A DNA stretch of 64,000 nucleotides from Oceanospirillum beijerinckii DSM 7166 (GCF_000422425.1 NZ_AULT01000008.1:62001-126000); one strand, 5' to 3'. Shown: positions 9,990-19,558, counted from the stretch's first letter. The notes: generated from the sequence alone by a model not told the origin. Numbers and translations: made by a program.

Positions 9990-10071
9990 CTCTCAGGCAC
10001 ACTGGGGGACGGGCATTTTTATAGAGCAGGGTATTTAATAACCCTGATGATAATCACAAAAGGACTTTTTT

Positions 10072-11046
10072 ATGGCGGTAACAGGGGTTCATCCTAACCT
10101 GAATACATGGCGATTACAGTTTCATCAGCTGCTGGCTAAGCTGGACGCCGCAGGTATACAAGCAACACCGGAAAGTGCCCGTCAGGCACTGGCTGATCTA
10201 ACCGCGCGCTATGTGACGCCCGGGCCTGAGTTGGCCCGTGTTGAGGATCTGGCGTTATCGTTACCTGATCGCTCCATTTCGTTGCGTTTTTATCAAGCAA
10301 AAAGGGAACAAGTAGACAAAGAGGCAGAAGGGCAAGCAAAGCCGGCAGATCTGGTGTTGTTTGTTCATGGTGGAGGTCATATGGCAGGTAGTATTGAGGT
10401 CTATGATCCTATCTGCCGTCGCTTGGCTCAGGCTTCCAAGCAAGCGGTGTTGTCCATAGAATATCGTTTGGCCCCCGAACACCCTTGGCCGTGCGGTATT
10501 GACGATGTGCGTGCGGTGATGGCTCATCTGCCTGAATTGTTAGATCGTTTGCAACTACCTCTGGCTGAGCTGAATGTTCATATGATGGGGGATTCAGGTG
10601 GTGGTGCTATGGCAGCAACCATCTGTTTGCAGCCTGATAATGATCTGGGTTTTGAGCTGCAAAAGTTGGTCTTGGTTTACCCTAGTCTGGATTACCGGAT
10701 GGAGACTGATTCAGTGCGCCTGTTTGGCGACGAATATATGCTCACTGCGGATAGAATGCGTTGGTATTTTGATAACTATCTGCAGGAACAGGCTGATCCT
10801 TTATCAATCTCGCCACTGGAGATGTCTTTGCCAGGGGCTTTCCCCGAGACGCTGATTATTAATGCGGGTTTTGATCCGTTAAAGGATGAAGCGGAGTTGT
10901 TTAAGGTTAAACTGGTAGAGGCTGGTTTTTCAGCACAACTGGCCTGTTATGACGATATGTTGCATGCGTTTTTAAATCTGGAAAGTATGGTGCCGGAGGT
11001 GTGTGAGCGGGCTTATTGTCAGATTGCGGATTTTTTAAATGCTTAA
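10072..11046 (+). CDS. Alpha/beta-hydrolase, hormone-sensitive-lipase (HSL) family esterase
   Basis: A 324-residue cytoplasmic carboxylesterase of bacterial family IV. The oxyanion-hole motif is FVHGGGHMAGS (about residue 98), the nucleophile serine is in GDSGGGAMA (about 179), the acid is in AGFDPLKDEAE and the histidine in MLHAFLNLES near the end. The order and spacing match the HSL family (about 310-330 residues). The physiological substrate is unknown. RBS AAAGGA precedes the ATG. It ends at a hairpin shared with the convergent corC-like gene. Confidence 0.92.
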   Translation: MAVTGVHPNLNTWRLQFHQLLAKLDAAGIQATPESARQALADLTARYVTPGPELARVEDLALSLPDRSISLRFYQAKREQVDKEAEGQAKPADLVLFVHGGGHMAGSIEVYDPICRRLAQASKQAVLSIEYRLAPEHPWPCGIDDVRAVMAHLPELLDRLQLPLAELNVHMMGDSGGGAMAATICLQPDNDLGFELQKLVLVYPSLDYRMETDSVRLFGDEYMLTADRMRWYFDNYLQEQADPLSISPLEMSLPGAFPETLIINAGFDPLKDEAELFKVKLVEAGFSAQLACYDDMLHAFLNLESMVPEVCERAYCQIADFLNA

Positions 11047-11082
11047 TCGGATGGGGTAATATGATCCCGCTCTATAACAGAG

Positions 11083-11108
11083 AAGGGCTTGTCAGTTGGC
11101 AAGCCCTT
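11083..11108. terminator. Bidirectional terminator between esterase and corC-like gene
   Basis: AAGGGCTTG and CAAGCCCTT form a 9-bp perfect stem between two converging genes, with T-rich sequence after the rightward side. Confidence 0.8.
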
Positions 11109-11153
11109 TGTCTTTCGCTCTTCTTCTATGGAATCAATAAGACGATTTAAGCG

Positions 11154-12440
11154 TTAGTTTTGAGTCCAACAGCGTACCTTTTGTACCAGGTTACCGCTTA
11201 TTTCTGTGGTTTCCAGGTAATAAGGTCCCACTTTCAGACAGACGTTAGCCTCGGGGAATGACTCCAGGCGCTCGATAATCAGGCCGTTCATTGTTTTGGG
11301 TCCGTCAACTGGCAGAGCCCAATCCAAAGATTTATTGATATCCCGGATACTGGCGGTGCCATCGACAATAAAGTTCTGACTACTGTTTTCTTCATCTTCA
11401 GCGCTGGTTTTCTCTTCCAACTGGATCTCTTCATTCTCGCCGCTAATAGGGGAGGCGAAATCACCAACGATCTCTTCCAGGATATCTTCCAGGGTCACAA
11501 TACCCATAACATCGCCATATTCGTCGACCACAATGGCGATACGGCGCTTAAGTTTCTGGAAGTGCAGCAGCTGAGTCTGCAGCGGCGTTGTTTCCGGAAT
11601 AAAGTAAGGTTCACGAGCCTCGGCGATCAGGTCTTCTTTCGCTGGGTTTTCACGGGCCATAAAGCGCGACACATTACGCATATGCAGAATGCCCAGTACA
11701 TTATTGATATCGCCTTTATACAAAATCAGGCGCGTATGCTGACAGGTTTGCAGCTGTTCAATGATGCTCTCTATAGGATCATCCAGATCAATGCCCTGAA
11801 TGTCCTGGCGGGGAATCATGATGTCATCGACAGTCATGGACTCCAGATCGAGAATACTCAGGAGCATCGTTTTGTGGCGACGGGGGATCATTGCACCTGA
11901 TTCCAGTACTACGGTACGCAGCTCTTCAGGTGTGAGCTGATCGTTACTGCTGTCGTTCTGATTGATCCCCATCAGTTTTAATAGAGTGTTGGTGATGGCA
12001 TTGACCATAAACACCAGTGGATACATCAGCTTCAACAGGGGGGACAGCAACAGTGAGGCTGGGTAAGCTATTCTTTCAGGATGTAGTGCCGCCAGTGTTT
12101 TCGGTGTGACTTCTGCAAAAATCAGAATCACCAGTGTCAGCAGAGCTGTGGCAATGGCAATGCCTGCATCGCCGTATAAACGAATAGCAATGATTGTCGC
12201 AATGGACGATGCCAGAATGTTAACAAAGTTATTACCGATCAGAATGACACCAATCAGGCGATCAGGACGTTCTAACAGACGGCTGACCCGTAGCGCGGCA
12301 CGGTCTTTGTTTTTGGCTTTGTGGCTGAGTCGATAACGGTTAAGCGACATCATGCCGGTTTCTGAACTGGAGAAGAAACCAGAACAGATAATAAGAAAGA
12401 CGAGTAGGCCAAATAATATGCCAAGGGGGGTGTCGTTCAA
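11154..12440 (-). CDS. CNNM/CorC-type membrane protein (DUF21, CBS pair, CorC_HlyC)
   Basis: A 428-residue homologue of E. coli YfjD. It has an N-terminal DUF21 transmembrane domain of about four helices (residues 5-180), a pair of CBS domains (about 205-330, including GDINNVLGILHMRNVSRF and VVDEYGDVMGIVTLEDILEE) and a C-terminal CorC_HlyC domain. Members of the CNNM/CorC group are linked to magnesium or cobalt efflux; the ion here is not shown. The gene follows ypjD on the same strand, and the pair next to divergent ffh is a conserved gammaproteobacterial arrangement. Confidence 0.93.
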   Translation of the reverse strand: MNDTPLGILFGLLVFLIICSGFFSSSETGMMSLNRYRLSHKAKNKDRAALRVSRLLERPDRLIGVILIGNNFVNILASSIATIIAIRLYGDAGIAIATALLTLVILIFAEVTPKTLAALHPERIAYPASLLLSPLLKLMYPLVFMVNAITNTLLKLMGINQNDSSNDQLTPEELRTVVLESGAMIPRRHKTMLLSILDLESMTVDDIMIPRQDIQGIDLDDPIESIIEQLQTCQHTRLILYKGDINNVLGILHMRNVSRFMARENPAKEDLIAEAREPYFIPETTPLQTQLLHFQKLKRRIAIVVDEYGDVMGIVTLEDILEEIVGDFASPISGENEEIQLEEKTSAEDEENSSQNFIVDGTASIRDINKSLDWALPVDGPKTMNGLIIERLESFPEANVCLKVGPYYLETTEISGNLVQKVRCWTQN

Positions 12441-12552
12441 GAGCTGTATTTTCCTTAACTTAACTGTGAACTACTTTTTAGGGATTTCGAAGGTTACTGT
12501 CAAGATGGTCGGCGAAATTGCCGCCATCTTTAAACGAAATTTCATGGCAGAT

Positions 12553-13344
12553 TTAGCTGAGCAGTACTTCCAAAGCAAACTTGCTACCAAAGTAACCCAA
12601 AATCAATAGTGTGGTGCCGCCCAGTGTCCAGCGTACTGCCGTCATACCTCGCCAGCCCAGCCAGTGATGGCCGCCTAGCAGTACCGCAAATACCAGCCAA
12701 GCCATTAACGTTAACACAGTTTTATGGGCAAGATGTTGCGCAAACAGATTTTCAATGAAAATAAAACCTGAGCCGATAGCTAACGTCAGCGCCAATACGC
12801 CGGCACAGATCAACTCGAACAGTAAACGCTCCATGGTTTGAAGTGGCGGCAATACCTGAATAATGCCACGGGTATGTTTATGTTTAAGTTGATAGTTTTG
12901 TATGGCAACCAGCATCGCCTGACAGGCTGCAATGGTAATAAAACTGTATGCCAGCAAAGAGGTGGTGATATGGCTTAACAGGCCGTGAGGCATCTCGCTG
13001 GGTGCTGAAACAGGGCCCCAGATGGCAAAGATCAGAGCCACCATAGACATCGGGAATACCCCGATAGCCAGATTTAGAATCGGTTTTTTCAAACTGCTGA
13101 CGAGTAAGAGTGTGCTGATACTCAGTGTAGCCAGGACGCCCATTTCACTTAATCCCAGATGCACGCCATCAGGCTGAAACATCGCCAGCCAAACGCTTAA
13201 GCCATGATTGATTACTGCTGCACAGCCCAATAGCTGTACCAGAGATGGTCGAATGGGGGCTTTGCGTTGCAGGGCCATCCATTGATATGAGGCCGCTGCC
13301 AGATAAAAAACAGTTGCGATCAGAGCTAATGCAATAGCGTCCAT
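12553..13344 (-). CDS. ypjD: Inner membrane CcsA/CcmC-like protein YpjD
   Basis: A 263-residue integral membrane protein with about eight hydrophobic helices, of the cytochrome c assembly protein (CcsA) superfamily. The typical late segment LMAWLVFAVLLGGHHWLGWRG is present, with conserved histidines in the membrane region, but the classical tryptophan-rich haem motif of CcmC is not clear. The role of YpjD is not established; a haem-handling function is inferred from the fold only. It is divergent from ffh and 112 bases ahead of the corC-like gene, as in E. coli. Confidence 0.88.
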   Translation of the reverse strand: MDAIALALIATVFYLAAASYQWMALQRKAPIRPSLVQLLGCAAVINHGLSVWLAMFQPDGVHLGLSEMGVLATLSISTLLLVSSLKKPILNLAIGVFPMSMVALIFAIWGPVSAPSEMPHGLLSHITTSLLAYSFITIAACQAMLVAIQNYQLKHKHTRGIIQVLPPLQTMERLLFELICAGVLALTLAIGSGFIFIENLFAQHLAHKTVLTLMAWLVFAVLLGGHHWLGWRGMTAVRWTLGGTTLLILGYFGSKFALEVLLS

Positions 13345-13677
13345 AATCTGTCCGGTATCCCAAATATAAGAAGCGCGTCAAAAGAGAATAAAAATCAGGC
13401 TGTAATAGTAACTGATTGCATTATGGATTGCATAAATAGCACTAGGGATTTTTTATAAATGAGCGCCGGATTGACATAATTTAGCATATTCTCGGCTTTT
13501 CTATGGTGGCATGAGGCAGATGCCCATAGATGCCAAGGCCCTGCGTTGGTTATAATGCATAGTAATTGCGCTTAAATGTTATGGCGTTAGCCTGTCACCG
13601 GCGAATAAAGCGACCGGTGTTTTATTACGTTTGGCTTGATGGTGTTTGTGCGGTATCAGGCTGTTGAGGATGTGTGG
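13345..13677. other. Divergent intergenic region between ypjD and ffh
   Basis: This 333-base AT-rich stretch holds the promoter regions of both divergent genes. The clearest element is TATAAT at 13551-13556, reading toward ffh. I see no gene or repeat in it. Confidence 0.6.
13527..13556 (+). promoter_or_regulatory. Likely ffh promoter
   Basis: A perfect -10 TATAAT lies at 13551-13556, about 120 bases before the ffh ATG. The -35 candidate (TAGATG, 18-base spacing) is weak, so only the -10 is a firm observation. Confidence 0.5.
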
Positions 13678-15069
13678 ATGTTTGAAAATTTAACCGATCG
13701 CCTTTCGAAAACCCTGCGTTCGATTACCGGTCAGGCCAAGCTGACCGAAGACAATATTAAGGACACCCTGCGTGAAGTGCGCAAGGCGTTGCTGGAAGCG
13801 GATGTTGCCCTGCCAGTAGTGAAAGCCTTTATTGAAAAGGTGAAAGAGCGGGCGGTTGGACAGGAAGTCAGTAAGAGCCTGAGCCCAGGTCAGCAGTTTG
13901 TCAAAATTGTTCAGCAGGAACTTGAAGCGATTATGGGTGAAGCGAATGAAACGCTGAACCTGAACGCTAACGCTCCAGCCGTAATCCTGATGGCGGGTCT
14001 GCAGGGTGCGGGTAAAACCACCTCTGTGGCTAAACTGTCCCGCTACCTGAAAGAGCGTGAGAAGAAAAAGGTACTGGTGGTATCTGCTGACGTTTATCGT
14101 CCAGCAGCGATCAAGCAGCTGGAAACCCTGGCCGGTGAAGTTGAGGCTGAGTTCTATCCGAGTAGCACTGATCAGAAGCCGGTTGATATCGCAAAAGCGG
14201 CGATTGCTCACGCCAGGATCAAATTCTTCGATGTAGTGATAGTCGATACCGCAGGTCGTCTGCACGTTGATGCGGATATGATGGATGAGATCAAAGATCT
14301 GCATGCGTCTATTGACCCGGTAGAAACCCTGTTTGTGGTGGATGCCATGACAGGTCAGGATGCTGCTAATACCGCTAAAGCCTTTAATGATGCGTTGCCG
14401 CTGACCGGTGTGATCCTGACCAAAGCGGACGGTGATGCCCGTGGTGGTGCTGCACTGTCGGTACGTCATATTACCGGTAAACCGATCAAGTTTATGGGTA
14501 TGGGCGAGAAGGTTGATGCCTTAGAGCCGTTCCACCCGGATCGTGTGGCTTCCCGTATTCTGGGTATGGGTGACATTCTGTCTCTGATTGAAGAAGCAGA
14601 GCAGAAGATCGACAAAGAAAAAGCAGAAAAGCTGGCCAGGAAGGTTAAGAAAGGTAAAGGCTTTGATCTGGAAGATTTCCGTGATCAGCTGCAGCAGATG
14701 AAGAAGATGGGCGGTATGGCCGGTCTGATGGATAAGCTGCCGGGCATGGGGCAGATCTCTGAAATTGCGAAGAGCGGTGCCGCAGAGAAAGAGATGGGCA
14801 AGCTGGAAGCGCTGATCAACTCCATGACGCCGGAAGAGCGTCGTAAGCCGGATCTGATTTCAGGCTCCCGTAAGCGCCGTATCTGTGCGGGTTCCGGTCT
14901 GCAGATTCAGGATCTGAACCGTCTGCTGAAACAGCACAAGCAGATGCAGAAGATGATGAAGAAGATGGGTTCTAAGGGCGGTATGTCCAAGATGATGCGC
15001 GGCCTGGGCGGTATGATGCCTCCGGGTATGGGCGGTGGCCCTGGTGGTGGCAACTTCCCTCGTTTCTAA
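13678..15069 (+). CDS. ffh: Signal recognition particle protein Ffh (SRP54)
   Basis: The GTPase subunit of the signal recognition particle, which delivers ribosomes making inner-membrane proteins to FtsY. I start at ATG 13678 (MFENLTDRLSKTL), preceded by GAGGA; an in-frame ATG at 13636 adds 14 unlikely residues. The 463-residue protein has the N domain, the G domain with the P-loop GLQGAGKTTS and DTAGRLHVD, TKADGDARGGAALS, and the Met-rich M domain with the RNA-binding SGSRKRRIC segment and a Met/Gly-rich tail. All key residues are present and the length is typical. Confidence 0.97.
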   Translation: MFENLTDRLSKTLRSITGQAKLTEDNIKDTLREVRKALLEADVALPVVKAFIEKVKERAVGQEVSKSLSPGQQFVKIVQQELEAIMGEANETLNLNANAPAVILMAGLQGAGKTTSVAKLSRYLKEREKKKVLVVSADVYRPAAIKQLETLAGEVEAEFYPSSTDQKPVDIAKAAIAHARIKFFDVVIVDTAGRLHVDADMMDEIKDLHASIDPVETLFVVDAMTGQDAANTAKAFNDALPLTGVILTKADGDARGGAALSVRHITGKPIKFMGMGEKVDALEPFHPDRVASRILGMGDILSLIEEAEQKIDKEKAEKLARKVKKGKGFDLEDFRDQLQQMKKMGGMAGLMDKLPGMGQISEIAKSGAAEKEMGKLEALINSMTPEERRKPDLISGSRKRRICAGSGLQIQDLNRLLKQHKQMQKMMKKMGSKGGMSKMMRGLGGMMPPGMGGGPGGGNFPRF

Positions 15070-15097
15070 CGACTGCTTCTTATAGTTCGCAGTCATC

Positions 15098-15125
15098 AAA
15101 TCATGGGTCTTCGGGCCCATGATTT
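15098..15125 (+). terminator. ffh terminator
   Basis: AAATCATGGG and CCCATGATTT make a 10-bp stem with a short TCTTCGGG loop, followed by a T-rich stretch, 29 bases after the ffh stop. Confidence 0.8.
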
Positions 15126-15245
15126 GTTTTCCTCCGGTTCTTTTTTCTTTTTCTTTCCTTCACTAACTTTTGTCATTTCTACTTCTCTTCTTTCCCTTTT
15201 ATTGCGCTTGTCTGCTTCTTTTACTGTCTATCTATGTCGTGAGCT

Positions 15246-15388
15246 TATACCATTCCCGGTAAGTTTCTTGATATCAGAGTCGGTTGGATAAGCGAAGCGC
15301 CATCCGACACTGGCTCCGGTGTCGGGTGATTGTCGGAAGGCACCTTACGGCTTTTCCGACCTATAACAGCTTATCTTGTTTGGTATTA
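15246..15388 (+). repeat. MITE-like palindromic repeat, copy A
   Basis: About 143 bp with related ends (TATACCA on the left, TGGTATTA on the right). Inside are two imperfect palindromes: one around GGATAAGCGAAGCGCCATCC and a second around TCGGAAGGCACC and GGCTTTTCCGA. A diverged copy in the opposite orientation lies at 30843-30993. It has no coding capacity. Confidence 0.75.
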
Positions 15389-15445
15389 ATTTACGGTGCT
15401 TTTGCGCTAAATTACATTTCTTTTGCGGATTGTGGGTCAAGTCGC

Positions 15446-15473
15446 TTGCGTTTCCGTCAGAGGGCCCTAAAAT
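15446..15473 (+). promoter_or_regulatory. Sigma70-type promoter for rpsP operon
   Basis: TTGCGT at 15446-15451 and TAAAAT at 15468-15473 with 16-base spacing, giving a leader of roughly 180 bases before rpsP. Confidence 0.6.
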
Positions 15474-15589
15474 AGCGGCACATTTTCAGACTACTCATCT
15501 GCTCAGCCCGGGAAAGCTCGGTGTTGTTGCGGATTATTGTGCTTTTGTGGTTCCAAATGCTGGTGTTTTCCCTTAGAATATGCCGCCTT

Positions 15590-15606
15590 TCGGGCCTAAA
15601 GCCCGA
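15590..15606 (+). promoter_or_regulatory. Hairpin in the rpsP leader
   Basis: TCGGGC and GCCCGA form a 6-bp stem with a five-base loop, 54 bases upstream of the rpsP ATG and without a T-run. It may be a leader structure; no known regulator is implied. Confidence 0.4.
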
Positions 15607-15660
15607 TGAAGCAAGTCTGTAGCGAAATTTTGACAACTCCGAATATAGGATCAGAAGGCA

Positions 15661-15903
15661 ATGGTAACCATTCGTCTGGCTCGTGGTGGCTCTAAGAAGC
15701 GCCCGTTCTACCATCTGACTGTAGCTAACTCTCGTAGCGCCCGTAATGGTCGTTTTATCGAGCGTGTTGGTTTCTTCAACCCACTGGCTAAAGGCCAGGA
15801 AGAGCGTCTGCGTGTTGACCAGGAGCGTGTAGCTTACTGGACTGCACAAGGTGCAACTCTGTCTGACCGTGTTGCTCAGCTGCTGAAAGAAGCTGCTAAG
15901 TAA
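15661..15903 (+). CDS. rpsP: 30S ribosomal protein S16
   Basis: The 80-residue S16 binds 16S rRNA and helps assemble the 30S body. It opens with the conserved [20 protein letters not shown] and has the family ERVGFFNP segment. AGAAGG lies just upstream of the ATG. It is the first gene of the conserved rpsP-rimM-trmD-rplS operon, with rimM 34 bases downstream. Confidence 0.98.
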   Translation: MVTIRLARGGSKKRPFYHLTVANSRSARNGRFIERVGFFNPLAKGQEERLRVDQERVAYWTAQGATLSDRVAQLLKEAAK

Positions 15904-15937
15904 TTATCACGTTATAACAGAGAATTAAGACAGGCTT

Positions 15938-16471
15938 ATGTCCGATCAAAAAGAAAATTTTGTCGTTTTAGGCAAAATCACGAGTCCTTTTGGTCTTCAG
16001 GGCTGGGTCAAGGTCTATTCTTATACTGACCCGATGGACGGTCTCTTCCAGTATAAGAAATGGTCTTTATGGCGGGATGGCAAGCCGGTAGGTGAGTTTG
16101 TTCTGAGTAAAGGTCAGAAGCACAGCAAGGGCTTAATTGCCCGGCTGAAGGCGGTTGAAAACCGCAATCAGTCTGAAGCGCTGGCAGGCACTGAAATTCG
16201 CATCAGCAAAGATCAGTTGCCGGATCTGGAAGACGGTGATTACTACTGGCACCAATTAGAGGGGCTGACAGTAATAACCATTGATGGCGTCAATCTTGGT
16301 CAGGTCGACTATCTGATAGATACAGGTGCTAATGATGTGGTGGTGGTTAAAGCCAGTACAGATAGCATCGATGATAATGAACGTTTGCTTCCTTATCTAT
16401 TGGATCAGGTGGTCAAAGAAATCGACCTGTCTGCCGGCACTATGCTGGTAGATTGGGATCCGGATTTCTAA
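15938..16471 (+). CDS. rimM: 16S rRNA processing/30S maturation factor RimM
   Basis: This 177-residue protein is an assembly factor for the 30S head that binds ribosomal protein S19. The N-terminal RimM domain begins VLGKITSPFGLQGWVKV, and the C-terminal PRC-barrel contains DYYWHQLEGLTV and LLPYLLDQVVKEID. Length and position in the operon are standard, 12 bases before trmD. Confidence 0.97.
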   Translation: MSDQKENFVVLGKITSPFGLQGWVKVYSYTDPMDGLFQYKKWSLWRDGKPVGEFVLSKGQKHSKGLIARLKAVENRNQSEALAGTEIRISKDQLPDLEDGDYYWHQLEGLTVITIDGVNLGQVDYLIDTGANDVVVVKASTDSIDDNERLLPYLLDQVVKEIDLSAGTMLVDWDPDF

Positions 16472-16483
16472 GAGTTTATTACT

Positions 16484-17230
16484 GTGTGGTTAGGTGTTGT
16501 ATCCCTGTTTCCTGGGATGTTTGATGCGGTCACCGAGTACGGTGTAACCGGGCGTGCAGTGAAAAAAGATTTACTGCAGCTGGATTTCTGGAATCCTCGT
16601 GATTTCGCAACCGACAAACATCGCACAGTAGATGATCGCCCGTACGGCGGCGGCCCAGGTATGCTGATGAAGGTTGAGCCTCTTCGGGATGCCATTCTGG
16701 CAGCTAAGCAAGCTGCTGGTGCCGATGCCAAGGTGATCTATATGTCCCCACAAGGGCGGCCTCTTGATCAACAAGGGGTGCTTGAGCTGGCCTCCCGTGA
16801 GCGAATGGTGATAGTCGCTGGACGGTATGAGGGTATCGACGAGCGTGTTGTGGAGACATTAATCGATGAAGAGTGGTCAATCGGCGATTATGTTCTCAGC
16901 GGTGGCGAACTGGCGGCATTAACTCTTATCGATAGCGTATCTCGTATGGTTCCTGGCGTACTGGGGCATGAAGATTCTGCCGAAGAAGATTCTTTTGCTT
17001 CAGGGTTGCTGGATTGTCCGCACTATACCCGACCGGAAGAAATTGACGGTCTGAAAGTGCCGGATGTGCTGCTTAGCGGGAATCATGAAGCCATTCGTCG
17101 GTGGCGTCTCCAGCAATCTCTGGGTCGAACCTGGTTAAGGCGGCCGGAATTGTTGGAAAAAGTCGACCTGGACGATGAGCGCCAGGCATTGTTGGAAGAA
17201 TTCATCCGCAATCATGACGGTTCGCGCTAA
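16484..17230 (+). CDS. trmD: tRNA (guanine-N1)-methyltransferase
   Basis: TrmD methylates G37 of tRNAs that read CNN and related codons, using SAM, and so prevents frameshifting. The 248-residue protein has the trefoil-knot SPOUT motifs [20 protein letters not shown] and YVLSGGELA. The start is GTG (16484), giving [12 protein letters not shown] next, which matches the family N-terminus. Typical length. Confidence 0.97.
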   Translation: MWLGVVSLFPGMFDAVTEYGVTGRAVKKDLLQLDFWNPRDFATDKHRTVDDRPYGGGPGMLMKVEPLRDAILAAKQAAGADAKVIYMSPQGRPLDQQGVLELASRERMVIVAGRYEGIDERVVETLIDEEWSIGDYVLSGGELAALTLIDSVSRMVPGVLGHEDSAEEDSFASGLLDCPHYTRPEEIDGLKVPDVLLSGNHEAIRRWRLQQSLGRTWLRRPELLEKVDLDDERQALLEEFIRNHDGSR

Positions 17231-17268
17231 AAGCGCAAGTCGAGCGGCTTAAATCTAGGAGCGAGCTA

Positions 17269-17625
17269 ATGAGCAGCAAAAACACTATTATTCAGGCTAT
17301 TGAAGCCGAACAGATGAGCAAAGAAGTACCTGCATTTGCACCAGGTGATACTGTTGTTGTTCAGGTTAAAGTAAAAGAAGGTAGCCGTGAGCGTCTGCAG
17401 GCGTTTGAAGGTGTTGTTCTGGGCAAGCGTAACCGCGGTCTGAACTCTGCTTTCACTGTACGTAAAATCTCTCACGGTGTGGGCGTTGAGCGTACTTTCC
17501 AGACTTACAGCCCTCTGGTAGACAGCATTTCTGTTAAGCGTCGTGGTGACGTTCGTCAGGCTAAACTGTACTACCTGCGTGAGCTGAGTGGTAAGGCTGC
17601 ACGTATTAAAGAGAAGCTGGGCTGA
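17269..17625 (+). CDS. rplS: 50S ribosomal protein L19
   Basis: The 118-residue L19 lies at the 30S-50S interface. Conserved segments include [27 protein letters not shown] and the basic C-terminus. TAGGAGCGAG is a strong ribosome-binding site. It is the last gene of the rpsP operon and is followed by a strong terminator. Confidence 0.98.
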   Translation: MSSKNTIIQAIEAEQMSKEVPAFAPGDTVVVQVKVKEGSRERLQAFEGVVLGKRNRGLNSAFTVRKISHGVGVERTFQTYSPLVDSISVKRRGDVRQAKLYYLRELSGKAARIKEKLG

Positions 17626-17654
17626 TCGATTAAATCAGTTCGACTTGCTGAAAA

Positions 17655-17686
17655 AACGGGTAATCCTTAGGGATTGCCCGTTTTTT
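17655..17686 (+). terminator. Terminator of the rpsP-rplS operon
   Basis: AACGGGTAATCC and GGATTGCCCGTT form a long stem with one mismatch, followed by an eight-base T-run. Confidence 0.92.
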
Positions 17687-17705
17687 TTCGTCTGGAGTTT
17701 TTGTC

Positions 17706-18623
17706 ATGTCAGTAACTGTAACTGATTGCTCAGCAGAGTCGTTGCTACAGGAATTTCATCATTATCTGTTGTTGGAGCGAGGGTTAAGCGCTCACACCTT
17801 AGAAGCTTACCGCCGGGACCTGCGTCAGTTTACCGCCTGGTTGCTAGAGCAGCATGGCCACAGTGACCTGTTAGTGGTGACGACCGAGCTGCTAAAAGAG
17901 TTTGTTGCAGATCGTTTTGAGCAGGGTAAAAATGCCCGCTCCGTGGCCCGATCCATCAGTGGGCTGAAAACCTTCTACTATTGGTTGCTGGATGAAGGCC
18001 AGGTCAGTGTTAATCCTGTCAGCTTATTACCCAAAATCAGTCAGGTGAAAAAACTACCCGGTGTGTTATCGGAACGGGATGTAGATGATTTACTGAAACA
18101 GCCGGATCGAGCTGATCCTATCGAGGCCCGTGATCGCTGTATGCTGGAGCTGTTGTATGCCACGGGCTTGCGTGTTTCCGAGTTGGTAGGGTTACAGACC
18201 GGCCAGGTGAGCATTCAGCAGGGCTTGGTAAGAGTCACCGGCAAAGGTCAGAAGGAGCGTCTGGTACCTTTGGGGCAACTGGCTTTAGACGAGCTGGAAG
18301 ATTATCTGCGTCATACCCGTCCTTTGATCGCAAATATCGGTGATAGTGATGTGCTTTTTCCCAGTCGTAAGGGCGGCTTTATGACCCGGCAGGCGTTTTG
18401 GTATCGCATTAAAAAGTATGCTGTGCTGGCAGGGATTGAACAGCAGATCTCACCCCATCAGCTACGCCATGCTTTTGCTACACATCTGTTAAATCATGGT
18501 GCTGATCTTAGAGCAGTGCAGCTATTACTGGGTCACAGTAGTGTTTCGACGACACAGATCTATACCCATGTAGCAAATCATCGTTTGCAGCAGTTATATC
18601 AAACTCATCACCCGCGAGCCTGA
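17706..18623 (+). CDS. xerD: Site-specific tyrosine recombinase XerD
   Basis: XerD acts with XerC at dif to resolve chromosome dimers at division. The 305-residue protein has the SAM-like N-terminal domain (HHYLLLERGLSAHTLEAYRRD) and the catalytic domain with the RKHRHY set: R in YATGLRVSELVGL, K in TGKGQKER, HQLRHAFATH, LLGHSSVSTT and the tyrosine in TQIYTHV. The rplS-xerD-dsbC-hom order, known from Pseudomonas relatives, supports XerD over XerC. Confidence 0.94.
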   Translation: MSVTVTDCSAESLLQEFHHYLLLERGLSAHTLEAYRRDLRQFTAWLLEQHGHSDLLVVTTELLKEFVADRFEQGKNARSVARSISGLKTFYYWLLDEGQVSVNPVSLLPKISQVKKLPGVLSERDVDDLLKQPDRADPIEARDRCMLELLYATGLRVSELVGLQTGQVSIQQGLVRVTGKGQKERLVPLGQLALDELEDYLRHTRPLIANIGDSDVLFPSRKGGFMTRQAFWYRIKKYAVLAGIEQQISPHQLRHAFATHLLNHGADLRAVQLLLGHSSVSTTQIYTHVANHRLQQLYQTHHPRA

Positions 18624-18823
18624 CTGCTCAACCTATGATTCGCTTAAGCTAATAAATGCCCTTTGGACATAGATAGAGCATTGGTGTCGGACCAAGATAA
18701 CGGTATAGTGCAAAGCCTACTTCAGCGGAACATTTATTACTTGCTGCGGTCACAGCTGAAGGCCTGCACCGTTTATCGGTTTGGCACCGAAGCCAGGCCA
18801 GCTTATCGATATGGGAATCTGTT

Positions 18824-19558
18824 ATGAAAAAACTGAAGGGTTATCTGAGTGCGCTGACACTGTTGTTGAGCTGCGTACTGGCACTGCCTGCATTGGCGGA
18901 AAGTGCTGAAGATGTGATTTTAAAGAAACTGAAAGCAGCGGGACCAGCGATTCCTGTCAATGAGATTCGTCCGGCGGTGTTGCCTAATTTCTATGAAGTA
19001 GAGCTGAGTAGCGGTGAAATCCTGTATGCCAGTCAGGATGGAGGGTATCTGTTTACCGGCGATCTGTACCAGATTGCAGAGCAGGGCTTTAAAAATATTT
19101 CTGAAGAGCGCCGTATGACCAAGCGTGCGGATCAGATTGTTGCGCTGGATGAGCAGCAGATGGTTGTTTTCCCGGCTGAAGGTGAGCAGAAAGGTCAAAT
19201 TACTGTCTTTACGGACATCGACTGCGCTTATTGCCGTAAGTTGCATCAGGAAGTCCCTGAGCTGAATAAGATGGGTATCGCCGTACGTTACTTAGGCTTC
19301 CCGCGTGCGGGAGTCGGTTCTAGCTCTTACTACACTATGGTTTCTGTCTGGTGTGCAGAGAATCAACTGGATGCGATGACACAAGCCAAGCGCGGAGAGT
19401 CCATTGAAGATAAACGCTGTGCCAACCCGGTGGCTGACCAGTATAAACTGGGTCAGCAGCTAGGCGTTCAAGGTACTCCAGCTATCTTCCTGGATGATGG
19501 TCGACTGCTACCGGGTTATATGCCAGCAGCACGCATTTCAGCGGCTTTGGGTTTATAA
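18824..19558 (+). CDS. dsbC: Periplasmic thiol:disulfide isomerase DsbC
   Basis: DsbC corrects wrong disulfide bonds in the periplasm and is kept reduced by DsbD. The 244-residue precursor has a signal peptide ending LALPALAESA, an N-terminal dimerisation domain (about residues 30-85) and a thioredoxin fold with the active-site CAYC in DIDCAYCRKLH. A cis-proline loop (GTPAIFLDDG) and a second cysteine pair (WCAEN and KRCANP) are present. Confidence 0.96.
   Translation: MKKLKGYLSALTLLLSCVLALPALAESAEDVILKKLKAAGPAIPVNEIRPAVLPNFYEVELSSGEILYASQDGGYLFTGDLYQIAEQGFKNISEERRMTKRADQIVALDEQQMVVFPAEGEQKGQITVFTDIDCAYCRKLHQEVPELNKMGIAVRYLGFPRAGVGSSSYYTMVSVWCAENQLDAMTQAKRGESIEDKRCANPVADQYKLGQQLGVQGTPAIFLDDGRLLPGYMPAARISAALGL

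Larger units (their letters stand above)
15126..15660. other. 535-base non-coding gap between ffh and rpsP
   Basis: It contains a pyrimidine-rich tract (about 15126-15240), a MITE-like palindromic repeat (15246-15388), a sigma70-type promoter (15446-15473) and a hairpin in the rpsP leader (15590-15606). No open frame here looks like a gene. Confidence 0.7.
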
